Below are positions 6,112-6,503 of a stretch of DNA of 6,503 nt, one piece after another. The stretch spans positions 1 through 6,503 of the forward strand of contig JAQBNQ010000224.1 of NCBI GenBank assembly GCA_028288545.1, written 5' to 3'. Within the stretch, counting starts at the first letter, position 1. Each line of letters opens with the position of its first letter. The position numbers and the translations under genes were made by a program. This DNA comes from Bacteroidota bacterium. GTDB lineage: Bacteria > Bacteroidota > Bacteroidia > Chitinophagales > LD1. Below the pieces are notes generated by a model. That model saw only the letters and a program-made list of their open reading frames with translations. It had not been told where the DNA came from and did no database searches.

Positions 6112-6503
6112 ACTTATATTTAGCTTAACACCAAAGTTAGCCGCATTAGGAGTGTTGCGATAAGTACACCTCCAATAAAAACCCACCTGGAAAAGATTGA
6201 GAATGTTTTCTATACCTGCGCCAACTTCAACATAAGGCACGGGTCCGGGTACATGTATATCTGAAGGTAATGTGATTAGGGCCGCATTGCCCGCACCATA
6301 GGAACCTATCATAGCCTTGCACTGAATAAACTCGCGCAAGTGCAGCTTGTTGAAGCCGGGTATCCGGTTAAAGAAAAAGCCATCAAAGTAATGTTCCCAC
6401 CAAACTATCAGGTACTTGTCGGCCACAAACTCGAAGGGGGCGGTGCTCTGAAAACTTAAGTCGTCGCGTATAAAACTGATGTTGCTGGACGAAATATATG
6501 CTA
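6100..6503 (-). CDS. C-terminal end of a DUF5686-type outer-membrane barrel protein (5' end outside window)
   Basis: The minus-strand frame is open from the right edge to a TAA at 6100-6102, so about 133 C-terminal residues are present; a GTG at 6424-6426 is internal. Read from the N side: FEFVADKYLIVWWEHYFDG, FFFNRIPGFNKLHLRE, then PVPYVEVGAGIENILNLFQV, YRNTPNAANFGVKLNI and a short PGF end. The pattern DKY...EHHF.GFF.N.IP...KL..RE, then PY.EVG.GIEN....RV...WR.TY, F.G, is that of the C-terminal beta-barrel of DUF5686 proteins, whose N-terminus usually has a carboxypeptidase-like regulatory (CarboxypepD_reg-like) domain. Alternating aromatic and polar residues fit outer-membrane strands. The normal family end is an aromatic-terminated strand; here it stops at PGF, three residues after the NIS strand. 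It is convergent with dapA, stops facing 45 nt apart. The substrate or role is not known from sequence. Confidence 0.78.
   Translation of the reverse strand, partial: AYISSSNISFIRDDLSFQSTAPFEFVADKYLIVWWEHYFDGFFFNRIPGFNKLHLREFIQCKAMIGSYGAGNAALITLPSDIHVPGPVPYVEVGAGIENILNLFQVGFYWRCTYRNTPNAANFGVKLNISPGF

Noticed and set aside
1..6503. Search for a hidden mobile element, CRISPR array, tRNA or defence cassette
   Set aside because: No transposase, integrase, terminal repeats with target duplication, spaced identical repeats, tRNA-like cloverleaf or defence-type domains were seen; gene spacing and content are those of ordinary chromosome.

Overview
The window looks like chromosomal DNA of a Bacteroidota bacterium, perhaps a Chitinophagales or Cytophagia-like lineage, although the exact group cannot be fixed from sequence alone. 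Three things point there: two secreted proteins end in YPNP-type C-terminal sorting domains of the type IX secretion system (T9SS); a DUF5686-type outer-membrane protein lies at the right edge; and a DUF6913-like gene sits between accA and dapA. Translation starts mostly lack strong Shine-Dalgarno sequences, and one TAnnTTTG promoter-like site is present, both usual in this phylum.

Left part (1-2969): the 3' end of a long repeat-built, adhesin-like T9SS cargo gene is followed by a strong intrinsic terminator. An AT-rich spacer then holds a perfect 13-bp inverted repeat. Next comes a complete 334-residue secreted T9SS cargo protein with a Cys-rich WGDCxSGC motif.

Middle (2985-3657): a small DUF805-type membrane protein is followed after 4 nt by a short coding-looking ORF with no good start. 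The two may be one gene split by a single-base frameshift. A 93-nt spacer with a C-rich tract and a promoter-like site leads into the next block.

Right part (3658-6054): a tightly packed housekeeping block, accA - DUF6913-like gene - dapA, with overlaps of 4 and 14 nt. It joins the carboxyltransferase alpha subunit of acetyl-CoA carboxylase (malonyl-CoA for fatty acids) to the first committed step of lysine/diaminopimelate synthesis, so both envelope lipid and peptidoglycan precursors are served by one likely transcript.

Right edge (6100-6503): the C-terminal end of a convergent minus-strand gene for a DUF5686-type outer-membrane barrel protein. No rRNA, tRNA, CRISPR array, insertion sequence or defence system is visible. 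The most unusual points are the possible DUF805/helical-domain split gene, the roughly 78-residue repeat ladder and the perfect palindrome before the second secreted gene.
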